This document shows positions 43,908-53,352 of a stretch of 64,000 bases of DNA, piece by piece. The stretch is from positions 3,100,001 through 3,164,000 of the forward strand of contig NZ_CP178621.1 of assembly GCF_047302465.1 (NCBI RefSeq), written 5' to 3'. The first letter of the stretch is position 1. Every line of letters begins with the position of its first letter. The DNA comes from JACMRP01 sp047302465 (lineage in GTDB: Bacteria; Bdellovibrionota; Bdellovibrionia; Bdellovibrionales; Bdellovibrionaceae). Under the pieces are notes generated by a model that worked only from the letters and a program-made list of their open reading frames with translations, was not told where the DNA came from and did not search any database. The position numbers were made by a program, and so were the translations under genes.

Positions 43908-45402
43908 ATCCAAGCTCCTTCAAATATCGCTTCATTTGAGCTTGAACTGTTGTGAGTTCCTTCTCTAGTTGGTTGACTTCTTTTTGAACGGCATTGATGT
44001 CGATCTCAGCCTCTTCCTCAAAGGTATCCACATAGCGGGGAATATTAAGATTATAGTCGTTCTCAACAATTTCTTTTTTCTTTGCCTTGTAAGCATATTT
44101 GTCAATTGACTGACGAGACTTATAAGTCTTGACGATCTTTTCAATATCTTGTGGCCGCAGTGTGTTTTGATTTTTCCCATCTTGGAATTCACGGCTGGCG
44201 TCAATAAACAGTATCGATTCGTCTTTCTTCTTTTTCTTGAAAATCAAGATCGCAGCAGGAATGCCTGTCCCAAAAAATAAATTGGATGGCAAACCGATCA
44301 CGGCATCAAGTAAGTTGTCATCGATCAACGATTGGCGGATTTTACCTTCACTGGCCCCACGGAATAAAACCCCGTGTGGAACAACCACACCAACTCGACC
44401 AGATTCTTCAGTGATGGTTTCTACCATATGCGAGATAAATGCAAAGTCGCCCTTTGTCTTTGGCGGAAGGCCACGATGAAATCGATTGTATGCATCCCCC
44501 AAGGCTTCCTCATAGCCCCATTTCTCAAGTGAGAATGGAGGATTGGCCACCACGACCTCAAACTTCATCGTGGAGTTTTTTTCGATCAGTTTTGGGTTGC
44601 GGATGGTGTCGCCCCATTCAATACGAGCATTATCCACTCCATGCAGAAACATATTCATCTTAGCAAGCGCATACGTCTGCCCATTTACCTCTTGTCCATA
44701 TAGATAAAAGTCGTTGATGTCTTTTTTAAGTAATTGGTTTGCACACTTGATAAGGAGTGAACCCGAACCGCAAGCGGGGTCACAGATACGATCGCCTTTT
44801 TTCGGATCAATAAGTTCAGCAATAAGCTCTGAAACTTCGGCAGGAGTATAAAACTCTCCAGCTTTTTGACCGCCACCCGCAGCGAATTTTCCAATCAAAT
44901 ATTCATAAGCATTTCCAATAACATCGAGGTTCCCGATGCGGCTTGGGCGAAGGTTCAATTTCGGATTATTGAAATCCTCTAGCAGTGATTTTAGTCTTGT
45001 GTTGCGATCTTTCGTTTGTCCGAGCATCGCTTCGCTATTGAAGTCAATATTGCGGAACACGCCACTGAGTTTTTCCTTATTGGCATCTTCAATTTTCTCT
45101 AAAGCGACGTTGATAATTTCGCCGATATTGGCGGCATTTCTTTGATTATAAATATCTTTAAAGTGGCACTTATTCGGCAGGATGAACCGCTCTTTTTTAA
45201 GACGACTTTGGATTCGCTCCCTATCTCCTTTATATTGTTTTTCGAACTCTTCATATTTTTCTTCCCAAGTGTCCGAGATATATTTTAGAAATAACATTGG
45301 GAGGAGATAGTTCATGTAAGTAGCAGAGTTTAAAATTCCTCTGAAAGTATCACAGGCCTGCCAGAGAATTTGATTGATCTCGTCTTGAGACGCTTTATCC
45401 AC
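43897..45402 (-). CDS. hsdM: Type I restriction-modification DNA methyltransferase subunit
   Basis: A 501-residue adenine-N6 methyltransferase that protects host DNA. The N-terminal helical domain (about 8-150) is HsdM_N-like. SAM-binding motif I is DPACGSG (208-214) and the catalytic motif IV is NPPF (287-290), typical of gamma-class N6-adenine enzymes. The C-terminal coiled coil (about 470-495) contacts HsdS. GTG start with AGAGG 4-5 bases before it. Its 3' end overlaps hsdS; its start is 8 bp after the SIR2-like gene, so that gene is very likely co-transcribed. Confidence 0.95.
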   Translation of the reverse strand: MDKASQDEINQILWQACDTFRGILNSATYMNYLLPMLFLKYISDTWEEKYEEFEKQYKGDRERIQSRLKKERFILPNKCHFKDIYNQRNAANIGEIINVALEKIEDANKEKLSGVFRNIDFNSEAMLGQTKDRNTRLKSLLEDFNNPKLNLRPSRIGNLDVIGNAYEYLIGKFAAGGGQKAGEFYTPAEVSELIAELIDPKKGDRICDPACGSGSLLIKCANQLLKKDINDFYLYGQEVNGQTYALAKMNMFLHGVDNARIEWGDTIRNPKLIEKNSTMKFEVVVANPPFSLEKWGYEEALGDAYNRFHRGLPPKTKGDFAFISHMVETITEESGRVGVVVPHGVLFRGASEGKIRQSLIDDNLLDAVIGLPSNLFFGTGIPAAILIFKKKKKDESILFIDASREFQDGKNQNTLRPQDIEKIVKTYKSRQSIDKYAYKAKKKEIVENDYNLNIPRYVDTFEEEAEIDINAVQKEVNQLEKELTTVQAQMKRYLKELGYDA

Positions 45403-45410
45403 ATTTACCT

Positions 45411-46487
45411 CTAAATCTGTTCCAAAACAAACGTTAAAATGTACTCAATATATTCATGCTCTTCAGTGGGATACCAAATTGGAAATATTGAATGTTTAAT
45501 GAGCAGCTTCTCCCTCTCAACTCGCTCTTCTTCTGCTTCAGGAAGTGACAAAATCGCAAAATGCTCAGGTGAGCCCAACCCCTCACTCTGATGAAGTTCT
45601 TTTATAGACCTTAAAACACTCATCGTTCTATCTTGCGTGAGACTACATCCTAAAAATAAAAGGCAGTAAGAAGTTGAAACATGCTTAATAAATTTTGGAA
45701 TTAAATTACCAAAGCTATCAACCATGTTCCCATAAGCTGCATCATACTCTCGTTTAGTTAAAACTCTATCAGCTGGGCTATAAATATCACCATGAATTTT
45801 AAATAAAGAGTGAATTCCCTTTGATAAGTACTTAGAAAAATCATTTTTAGGGCCAATGCTGATATGCTCAAAAGCCTTTTCATTTTGAATGAAAACTTTC
45901 TCCAAAACGTTATCAAAGTTTGTAGTAATTATTCCAGATGAAAATAGGTCAGGCAGAAGCTGAACAGCTCCTTTGATATCACTAATTTCGCTGGAGAAAT
46001 TATATCTGAATTTTTGGTTAAACCAGTCCTCAGTCAGATGTTTAATAATAAGGTCAGCACAGTCTTCAAATTTTCCATCTTTAATCAGCATATCAATATG
46101 TGCAGCATCAAGACTTCCCTCTTCCGCGCACTTTTTAAGAAATTTTGACCAACCAGGCATTCCACTAGGGACTGACATTCCGGCGCCTACAAAAGGCAAA
46201 GCCCTCTTATTACGAATGCTACGAATAAGATCAGTCAACCTACCTTTATTATCGAAATTTTTTAATATTTCAGTGACCAATTCTATTTTTTCACTCTTTT
46301 TATTCTCTCTCCACAACTCAAGTTCTTCAAAGTATGCAACCTTGTCAGAATGAAAAAGTATCTTACTTGGCAACAAACGATAGCCTTTAACGTCTACTTC
46401 ACCTTCGCTGTCGAACTCTTCATTAAAAATCGAATTTTTGTTATATTCATCAATATCAGAATCAAAAAGTGATGAATTTTTATCCAA
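45411..46487 (-). CDS. SIR2-like (NAD+-hydrolase-type) protein of the defence locus
   Basis: A 358-residue protein with a SIR2_2-type Rossmann domain: RALPFVGAGMSVPSGMPGW (about 95-113, GAG at 101-103), IITTNFDNVLEKVF (about 186-199) and FKIHGDIYSP (His232). The Cys-less YCLLFLGCSLTQD segment (about 275-287) is also typical. SIR2 domains of this kind act as NAD+-depleting effectors in several anti-phage systems (Thoeris, DSR, prokaryotic Argonaute partners). The first 90 residues match nothing known to me. TTG start, preceded by GGAG at 7 bases; no in-frame ATG lies upstream. It is the first gene of the island operon. Confidence 0.87.
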   Translation of the reverse strand: MDKNSSLFDSDIDEYNKNSIFNEEFDSEGEVDVKGYRLLPSKILFHSDKVAYFEELELWRENKKSEKIELVTEILKNFDNKGRLTDLIRSIRNKRALPFVGAGMSVPSGMPGWSKFLKKCAEEGSLDAAHIDMLIKDGKFEDCADLIIKHLTEDWFNQKFRYNFSSEISDIKGAVQLLPDLFSSGIITTNFDNVLEKVFIQNEKAFEHISIGPKNDFSKYLSKGIHSLFKIHGDIYSPADRVLTKREYDAAYGNMVDSFGNLIPKFIKHVSTSYCLLFLGCSLTQDRTMSVLRSIKELHQSEGLGSPEHFAILSLPEAEEERVEREKLLIKHSIFPIWYPTEEHEYIEYILTFVLEQI

Positions 46488-46880
46488 ACAACGTCTCCAT
46501 GTCAGTTACTCGCTCATTCATGAGAGAGTTAATTAGAAATAATGATAAAAACTTGTGCTACCTATTGGCAAGCCTCGTAACACACAAATTGGTTTATGCG
46601 CGATGAGTTAAGTGGGTTCTAAAGATTAACTATCAGATGCACTTCTCTGGAGCTGTCGAGAAAAGGCACAGAACCCCTTTGGGACTCACTGTATCTTTGA
46701 TCTTGATTACTCAATTGTTTCCGACAGTGGACTATATAGACTGGATACATAACTTTGATTAATAAGGCGAAGTTCGGAAAAACCCGTTCTTAAAGTGACT
46801 AAGAATCGAAGAAAATTAACGCATAAAGTTCCCTAAGTGAACCCATCCCGTTACTAAAGGTCATGCGCTAGGTACAATTA
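46488..46880. other. Island upstream flank, no gene seen
   Basis: AT-rich, with stops in all frames. It must contain the promoter for the minus-strand SIR2-hsd operon, but no clear boxes were identified. No integrase, transposase or direct repeat is visible here. Confidence 0.4.
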
Positions 46881-46951
46881 AAATGCTCTGACTCGCGAAC
46901 TTCGCAGCATGCGACTTCTTAGCAGATCTTGGTCAAGGTTGGATTTAATAG
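46881..46951 (-). pseudogene. Decayed 3' end of a GNAT gene
   Basis: These 71 bases align without gaps to 58993-59063, the 3' coding part of the GNAT gene at 58974-59840, with 55 identical positions by my count. Translated on the minus strand it gives LLNPTLTKIC-stop-EVACCEVRESEHF against LSNPTSNKIYKEVGYREVCESRHF. It is a frame-broken remnant of a paralogous or duplicated gene, at the boundary between the defence island and the downstream core genes. Confidence 0.75.
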
Positions 46952-47004
46952 GTTTTCCTTCTGCAAGATCGACACATCCTTATCTTCGCGATATACCTAT
47001 ACCA

Positions 47005-47697
47005 ATGAGCAAACCAACACCCGATTTTTTCAATAAAGAAGCTGCGCAAAAATACGATGAACGTAACAGCAAGCTCTCTCGTATTTCCGATTGTTTGCAT
47101 TTTTTGATGGGGCTTGCTTTAAAAGATCTCCCCGCTCGCTCTCGCGTTCTTTGTGTTGGGGTTGGTACTGGGGCCGAGATTCTTTCGCTTGCTCAAGCCT
47201 ATCCTGAATGGACTTTCGTTGCTCTTGAGCCTTCCTTAGATATGCTCAATGTCTGTCGTGAACGTATGAAGAATGCTGGCTTAGAAGATCGTTGCGAATT
47301 CGTTCATGGTTATGTTCAAGATTTGCCTCGCACTCAGCCCTTTGATGCTGCTCTTAGTGTGTTGGTCGCGCACTTCATTAAACGCGATGAAAGACTCAGT
47401 TTCTTTCAGCACATGAGTTCGCACTTACGAACTGGTGGTTACTTAGTGAATTCTGAAATTAGTTTTGACTTAAATTCTGCCGAGTTTCCGATGATGCTCA
47501 AAGGCTGGGAACAAGTGCAAACTATGATGGGTGCCACACCTGAATCACTTGCACTGCTACCTACGGTTTTACGAGAAACTCTGACAGTTCTTCCGCCTTC
47601 AGAAACTGAAGCGCTTCTTCGGCAAAGTGGGATCTCTCTGCCCTTGCGGTTTTTTCAAGCCATGATGATTTGTGGCTGGTACGGAAAGAAAGAATAG
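47005..47697 (+). CDS. Class I SAM-dependent methyltransferase
   Basis: A 230-residue protein (from ATG 47005) with the SAM motif I RVLCVGVGTGAEILSLAQAYP (about 44-64) and the following acidic VALEPSLDML. The start SKPTPDFFNKEAAQKYDERNSKL resembles the N-terminus of small-molecule methyltransferases. The frame is open 32 codons further upstream, but that extension overlaps the GNAT remnant and has no typical start features, so ATG 47005 is preferred. Neither start has a strong Shine-Dalgarno. Substrate unknown. Confidence 0.85.
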   Translation: MSKPTPDFFNKEAAQKYDERNSKLSRISDCLHFLMGLALKDLPARSRVLCVGVGTGAEILSLAQAYPEWTFVALEPSLDMLNVCRERMKNAGLEDRCEFVHGYVQDLPRTQPFDAALSVLVAHFIKRDERLSFFQHMSSHLRTGGYLVNSEISFDLNSAEFPMMLKGWEQVQTMMGATPESLALLPTVLRETLTVLPPSETEALLRQSGISLPLRFFQAMMICGWYGKKE

Positions 47698-47942
47698 CCC
47701 CTTAGCTGGCACCAAGGATTTCACCCCGAAAACTCCAAAATCTCATAGTAAAATGCTGCAAAAATGCACTGCCCAAAAAAGAGATTTTCTCTCTAAAATC
47801 TACTGTCAAAAACTTCGACAACGAAACTTCTAGATGCTCCCTGTTTTCAACGAGCGCAAATTACGCCTAATCTTCCGAACCCCTCCGAATTTGCAATAGA
47901 AACGCTCCCAGGCTTCCGATAAACTATTGTGGGGGATTCAAC

Positions 47943-50939
47943 ATGCGACCAAAGTTTACCTATTACATTAGATCTACGTATTTGATCTTCGCCCTTACGT
48001 TAGCCACCTTCCCATTTCAGAACTGCGGAAGGGTAGGTTTCCAACTGCCTGTCACACAAACAACCGACCAAGGCTCTACTGGCGCCGACGACAACTCCGA
48101 TGTTTTGGCACCAAATGTGGCGATTCTTACCCCTCTTCAAGGGGCGTTTGTAAAATCGACTTTAAATATTTCAGGTGCTTGTGAAGCTGGGTTGCCAGTT
48201 CAACTCAGCATCAATGCTGGAACCCCGCTAAGTATCGTATGTAATGGTGGTACCTTCTCCTCTAGTATTAACTTAACCCAAGCCGATGGCGCGATTGATC
48301 TCGTAGTTGAACAAATAGATGCCGGCGGAAATAAAGGTACCAAACAAGTCACAATCACTAAGGACACTGTTGCTCCGGTGATGCAGTTCACTGCACCTGC
48401 CGCGAATGCGCAAGTGACTACTCAAGCACTGACCGTTACAGGCAGTTGCGAAACTGGTCTTAATGTCATGATCTCTGGAAATGCGTTAAGTGCCCCATCA
48501 CAGGTGGCTTGTGTGAATTCAGCGTTCACAGCTGCCCTATCGACCGTTAACGTGAACGGTACTTATTCTTTGAACTTGGCTCAAACAGACGCTGCCGGAA
48601 ACCAAGGTAGCGCTACTCGTAACATCGCTGTTAACATTGCTGCAGGTACACCTGTTATTAGAATCGCAGCCCCTGCTGCAAACTCAGCGACTCGCACTGG
48701 TATTACTATCTCTGGTACTTGCGTGACAGGACTTCCTGTTCAAATTTCAGGTGCTGGCGTCAGTCAGGCTTCACAAACCACTTGTGCTAACGCAGCCTTC
48801 TCAGCCGCGATTAACTTTTCAAATGGCGATGGAACAAAAAATATCATCGTGGCGCAAACCAATGCGCAAAACCAAACTGGTCAGGATTCAAGAGCCTTTA
48901 CTCTTGATACGACAGCCCCTGCCGTCGTTATTTTAAATCCTGCTGCAGGGACACAAAGTGATGCTGCTTTGACTATCGGTGGCAGTTGCGAAACTGGACT
49001 AAGCGTTGCTATTTCAGGAACTGGGGCCGCTGCTGCTGCATCTGTGCCTTGTACGGCCGCGACGTTTCAGATTATCGTGAACTTGTCTGCTAATGCTGGT
49101 GTCAAAACAATCACAGCGTCACAAACAGATGCTGTTGGCAATGTTGGATCTAACTCTAGAAACTTCGAGCGTATTGCGCCTATCTTAGACGGAAAAGTAT
49201 TGTATGCGAACAATTGTGCTTCCTGCCACGGAGTCCTTGCAAGTTCTACTAAGCTAAATCGCACGGCTTTGCAAATTACCAATGCGATTGCCACAATACC
49301 TAATATGGGTGCTATTAAATTGTCAGTGGAACAGGTTTCAGCCGTTGCACAGGCTTTGGCTTCTGCTCCGGTTATCACTCCGATGGCTTGTGCGGATACA
49401 ACCAAAATATTAGCGCCGCAAATGAAGCGTCTGACGATCCCGCAATTTGCAAACTCTGTTAGAAATGCTTTTGGTAATATCTTTCAAGACAGTCAGTTCC
49501 CTAATATGAATGACGCGAATCCGCGCATCGGTTTGGGTTCTGATCCGGATCACTTGAAAATTGATGAAGTAAATATCAATGCTCTTTATGATTCTGTGAA
49601 TTCTTTGGTTACAACCATCAGTGCACAGAATGCCACCGTGTCTGCTTGCGTGGCTGGAACAAGTACCACTTGCCATGAATCTGTCATGACAACGATGGGT
49701 CTTAAGTTGTGGCGCCGTCCTTTAACGACAGCGAACATTGCGACCTTTAATACGGGCCTTACAGCCATTACCAATGCTGGTGGCAGCCGTAAAAATCGCA
49801 TGGACTTTATCTTAAAAGGTCTGATCATGGCGCCTGAGCATATGTATCGCTCAGAAATCGGTTCAAGCACGACTCCGCAAACAGCCGTATTCTCTTTAAC
49901 TCAGTACGAAATAGCTTCGCTTTTGGCATTCACGGTTTGGGACTCCCCACCTGATGATACTTTGTTAGAGGCAGCTCGTACCAATGCGCTTGGCACTAAG
50001 GCAGCTATAAAATCACAGCTTACACGCATGGCTTCAAATCCACTGTTTGCTAAGAAAATGGCAAGCTTCGCAGTCGACGTTTTAAAAATTGAAGATATTA
50101 AAACCATCGTTAAAGACGCTGCTTTTGGTATGACGGCAGCCGACCGAACAGCCCTATATACAAGTGCCCGCACGACTTTAGAGTCAAACTACGCAAGCAC
50201 CACATCGGATTTAATGGCGCCGTTCTCGGCTCAGCAGTTCCATACAAATAACCTGACAGCTCGTTACTTTGGGGTTGGGACAACAGGTCTGACTGCTAAC
50301 TTTACAGCCTTTAATGCAGACCCAGCTCAACGCTTTGGGATGCTTTCACATCCGGCGTTCTTAACTTCGATGTCAGGACAAGTGTCTTCAGGGATTGTAC
50401 GCCGAGGCGTTTATACTCTTGAGCAATTGTTGTGTAATCATATTGGCGCACCTCCTGCAGATGTCATGGGTGTTAAAAACCTGCCGGCTGATTGGGATCC
50501 AACGAAGGTGACTTCTCGCCAAGAACTTATTGTTACTCATAGCAGTCAAGCTGTGTGCTCAAGTTGCCACTCGAAAATTGACCCAGCCGGTTTTGGCTTT
50601 GAGAACTACAACAACTTCGGACAATTCCGTTTGTTTGAAAAAGGCAACATTCCTATTGATGCTTCCGGCAATCTTGTTGGCGCGTCGGTTGATACTCTGT
50701 CATTCAATGATAGCGTGGGTTACCTCAAGGCTTTAGCGAACTCACCGACTTTGCGTCAGTGTATGCAAAAGAGATATTTTAAGTATGCTTCGGGCGAATC
50801 TCACGAAACGACCGCAGGCCAATGCGAATTTAATAATTTCGAGTATCAGATTTCGCAAAAGGGCAATTCGATCCAAGCCCTGGTCGAAAGCTATATTGAA
50901 TTACAAAGTTTTAGCACGCGCAAACCGGCGTCACCGTAA
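47943..50939 (+). CDS. Multi-domain cytochrome-type lipoprotein with DUF1592/DUF1588 modules
   Basis: A 998-residue exported protein with an N-terminal signal and possible lipobox (FPFQNC, Cys28). Four Ig-like repeats of about 90 residues follow (about 50-410), each beginning with a SCETGL-type strand (GACEAGLPV, GSCETGLNV, GTCVTGLPV, GSCETGLSV) and holding a second Cys. A cytochrome c-like module follows with CASCH (about 424-428). The rest carries the DUF1587, DUF1592, DUF1588 and DUF1585 modules known from Planctomycetes-type operons; CSSCHSKIDPAGFGFENYN (about 870-889) is the DUF1588 signature. The DUF1552 partner follows at 28 bp. The catalytic role of these modules is unknown. Confidence 0.85.
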   Translation: MRPKFTYYIRSTYLIFALTLATFPFQNCGRVGFQLPVTQTTDQGSTGADDNSDVLAPNVAILTPLQGAFVKSTLNISGACEAGLPVQLSINAGTPLSIVCNGGTFSSSINLTQADGAIDLVVEQIDAGGNKGTKQVTITKDTVAPVMQFTAPAANAQVTTQALTVTGSCETGLNVMISGNALSAPSQVACVNSAFTAALSTVNVNGTYSLNLAQTDAAGNQGSATRNIAVNIAAGTPVIRIAAPAANSATRTGITISGTCVTGLPVQISGAGVSQASQTTCANAAFSAAINFSNGDGTKNIIVAQTNAQNQTGQDSRAFTLDTTAPAVVILNPAAGTQSDAALTIGGSCETGLSVAISGTGAAAAASVPCTAATFQIIVNLSANAGVKTITASQTDAVGNVGSNSRNFERIAPILDGKVLYANNCASCHGVLASSTKLNRTALQITNAIATIPNMGAIKLSVEQVSAVAQALASAPVITPMACADTTKILAPQMKRLTIPQFANSVRNAFGNIFQDSQFPNMNDANPRIGLGSDPDHLKIDEVNINALYDSVNSLVTTISAQNATVSACVAGTSTTCHESVMTTMGLKLWRRPLTTANIATFNTGLTAITNAGGSRKNRMDFILKGLIMAPEHMYRSEIGSSTTPQTAVFSLTQYEIASLLAFTVWDSPPDDTLLEAARTNALGTKAAIKSQLTRMASNPLFAKKMASFAVDVLKIEDIKTIVKDAAFGMTAADRTALYTSARTTLESNYASTTSDLMAPFSAQQFHTNNLTARYFGVGTTGLTANFTAFNADPAQRFGMLSHPAFLTSMSGQVSSGIVRRGVYTLEQLLCNHIGAPPADVMGVKNLPADWDPTKVTSRQELIVTHSSQAVCSSCHSKIDPAGFGFENYNNFGQFRLFEKGNIPIDASGNLVGASVDTLSFNDSVGYLKALANSPTLRQCMQKRYFKYASGESHETTAGQCEFNNFEYQISQKGNSIQALVESYIELQSFSTRKPASP

Positions 50940-50966
50940 CGAAGACGAACGAGTACAGGGGAAAAT

Positions 50967-52412
50967 ATGGGGAAGAATAAAAAACAAACGAATGAATCTC
51001 GTCGCGATTTCTTAAAACAAATGGGGATAGCTGCCAGTGTCGCAGTTCCATTTATGAAATCAGAAGTTGCCATGGGACAAACGACGACGGCTCCGACGCG
51101 AGTTCTCTTTATTCCTTTAGCACACGGCTGGGGGATTAATCCTTACGATGCTAAAATGACGGCGAATGCTGATGGCAGCATTGGCTCGTTCCCAGCTCCT
51201 ATGGCGGCCTTTAACGCGATTAAAGACCAATGTGTGGTGGTTGAAGGCTTACGCTCTAGTTACTGGGGTAATGCCCATGACGTTTCTTATTCAGATATCT
51301 TTACTTGTGCTGTCAGCCCTGATGCGCCAGCAAACAATGCATTGGGCGGCCCGTTCATGTATCCTAAATCTGCAAGTCTTGATTGGATGATTGGCAATCA
51401 GGTCGGGAAAGAAGTTCTTCGCTTAAGTCACAATTACAGTTCTTGGGGTGCGCCTTATCATCCACTCAGTTTTGACTCTTCACTGCGTAATTTACCTTAC
51501 TTTAAAACTCCTCGAGATGCTTACATGTCGGTGATTGATCCTTTAAAAAAGGCTCAAACTCCAACGACAAATATCGATAACACCGTTAATGATGCGCTTT
51601 TAAAAATGTTAGGCGCAAACGGTTCTTCGTACCTGACACGTTTGTCAGGGGCTCCGAAGGCTAAAGTGGATAGTTATATTTCTGCATTAAATGCTTTAGG
51701 GAATCGCATCTTAACGCCTCAAGCTCCTAGCAATAACAATGTGCCACTCCCTGAGCTTCCAGGGATGACTCAAGCTTTTGCGGATGGTTTTGATAGCTAT
51801 CTTGAAATTATTCGTGTGGCATTTACTTTAGACACGCATCGTGTTGCGGTGTTGGGTCTTGGTGAAGGGGTTAGCAATTGGTCATGGACTAATACCAGTG
51901 GCCAAGCTCAAGTGGGTAATACTTTTGGTAATGACTTCCATCATCAAGTTGCCCATTACGACAAATTGGCAAATCCAATGGCAGCGATGGCTGGTTGGAC
52001 AAACTGGTATGCGGGTAAAATCGCTGCCTTCGTACAAAAATTAAAAACTATTACCGATGTGGATGGCCGTCCACTAATTGATAACACGATCATCGTTTTA
52101 ACTGGTGAAGTCGGTAACGGAAATCATGACCGCTATACTATGGGTCACACTGTGATCGGTGGTGGTGGTCAGGGACGCATTCGTCGTAATCGCGTGATCA
52201 AACTGCCTACTTTTGATTCTCGCAATCGCGGCGACATTGTGTGGGGTTCACGCAATTTGAACGGATCCTTACACATATGTGACGTCACTTATTTGACTGT
52301 CAGTCGCCATCACATGTCGGATTTGTGGGTCTCGGTGGCACGGCTTGCGGGCTTAAACATTAATACCTTCGGGTTTGATGTTTATAACTATGCGCCGATT
52401 CAATTAACTTAA
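50967..52412 (+). CDS. Tat-exported DUF1552 protein
   Basis: A 481-residue protein with a twin-arginine signal (ESRRDFLKQMGIAASVAVPF, about 12-31), meaning it is exported folded. The following TRVLFIPLAHGWGINPY ... GSFPAPMAAFNAIKDQCVVVEGL is the DUF1552 pattern, and DNTIIVLTGEVGNGNHDRYTMGHTVIGGGGQGRIR (about 373-407) resembles a sulfatase/alkaline-phosphatase-like metal site. DUF1552 genes are routinely found next to DUF1592 genes, as here; the pair is thought to form one exported system. Confidence 0.85.
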   Translation: MGKNKKQTNESRRDFLKQMGIAASVAVPFMKSEVAMGQTTTAPTRVLFIPLAHGWGINPYDAKMTANADGSIGSFPAPMAAFNAIKDQCVVVEGLRSSYWGNAHDVSYSDIFTCAVSPDAPANNALGGPFMYPKSASLDWMIGNQVGKEVLRLSHNYSSWGAPYHPLSFDSSLRNLPYFKTPRDAYMSVIDPLKKAQTPTTNIDNTVNDALLKMLGANGSSYLTRLSGAPKAKVDSYISALNALGNRILTPQAPSNNNVPLPELPGMTQAFADGFDSYLEIIRVAFTLDTHRVAVLGLGEGVSNWSWTNTSGQAQVGNTFGNDFHHQVAHYDKLANPMAAMAGWTNWYAGKIAAFVQKLKTITDVDGRPLIDNTIIVLTGEVGNGNHDRYTMGHTVIGGGGQGRIRRNRVIKLPTFDSRNRGDIVWGSRNLNGSLHICDVTYLTVSRHHMSDLWVSVARLAGLNINTFGFDVYNYAPIQLT

Positions 52413-52421
52413 TAAAAACAT

Positions 52422-52453
52422 AGGACTCGCGTGATCTAAAATCTGCGAGTCCT
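52422..52453. terminator. Bidirectional Rho-independent terminator
   Basis: AGGACTCGC (52422-52430) pairs with GCGAGTCCT (52445-52453). It lies between the convergent DUF1552 and DUF1269 genes; the T-run is better on the minus strand. Confidence 0.8.
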
Positions 52454-52457
52454 TATT

Positions 52458-53222
52458 TTAAGGATTTGCTTCTGGGCCGGGGTTTTCTTCTTCGATCAGC
52501 ACACTGTCGCCTTTAAGATGCGGATCCTTTTTTTCCCTGAGCTTTTCAGCTTCTTCTCGAGTAAGCCCACTTGCTAAGATCGCATACTCACTTCCCTGCG
52601 GCCACTGCGTGTAATACCAAACCACGCGGTATCTTGGGCCCGGAGCTCTCTCTTTCGTGTCTTCTTCTCTTGCTATAATGAGTTCTTCCGTCTCGATAGC
52701 AACCTCTGGCTCTTCAATACGAGTCACTTTCGGATGCTCTTTAAGCTGCGATAGCATTTCTTCGAGTTCTTCTTCTTGGTATTTACTCAAGGAAGAATGA
52801 AAAATGCGCCCGCCAAGTGGGGCCAACTCTTCGAGGACGATATTAATCTCTGGGCCGCGCATTTGAAAGAAAAGGACGGAAGTATTCGCTTCTATTTCTT
52901 TGGTGAGATCTTTCATCTTGCTATCTTCGATACCGTGGTCTGTAAATTTACCGACTAATGCGCCAATTAGTGCCGCGGGAATTCCCAAGTAAGGTAATAA
53001 AACAAACCACCCCAGCACGGTTCCTATGGCAAGGCCCACAACAGACCCGATCAAAGGCAAATTCGTTTCCTGATGAAGCTGGACATGGCCATTTTCATCT
53101 TTTACGACGGCACACGCATCGGTAAGTTCGATTCGGCCAGAGCGCGATAGCTCCACTAAGGCCTTCATTGCGGAGTCAGCAACAGTAGGATCGGGATAAA
53201 GGATAGCAAACAAGTCATTCAT
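52458..53222 (-). CDS. DUF1269-like membrane protein with glycine-zipper segment
   Basis: A 254-residue protein. The N-terminus DLFAILYPDPTVADSAMKALVELSRSGRIELTDACAVVKDENG is the DUF1269 pattern. Two adjacent hydrophobic, Gly/Ala-rich stretches (about 61-90, LPLIGSVVGLAIGTVLGWFVLLPYLGIPAALIGALVG) form a membrane hairpin. The C-terminal third is acidic (EELIIAREEDTKERAPG) and ends in a soluble domain. The frame is open to 53291, but GAGGAG lies 6 bases before the ATG at 53222. Function unknown. Confidence 0.75.
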   Translation of the reverse strand: MNDLFAILYPDPTVADSAMKALVELSRSGRIELTDACAVVKDENGHVQLHQETNLPLIGSVVGLAIGTVLGWFVLLPYLGIPAALIGALVGKFTDHGIEDSKMKDLTKEIEANTSVLFFQMRGPEINIVLEELAPLGGRIFHSSLSKYQEEELEEMLSQLKEHPKVTRIEEPEVAIETEELIIAREEDTKERAPGPRYRVVWYYTQWPQGSEYAILASGLTREEAEKLREKKDPHLKGDSVLIEEENPGPEANP

Positions 53223-53352
53223 CGAAAACTCCTCTTGCTGTGTTCTGATTATAAAGCAAAGAGGTGCATTCGATTTGGATGTTTTCTTCAAAGAACCCGA
53301 AGTCGTTAAATCTCGATATTCGCGTGCTTATGGGTGTGCCCGTTAACACACT

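Noticed and set aside
34374..46487. tRNA-Gln as the attachment site of the defence island
   Set aside because: The island lies 1.5 kb downstream and no copy of the tRNA 3' end, integrase or transposase was found at its other side.
46909..47004. Upstream extension of the methyltransferase frame
   Set aside because: The 32 extra codons overlap the GNAT remnant on the other strand, look unlike the family's N-terminus and lack a start signal.
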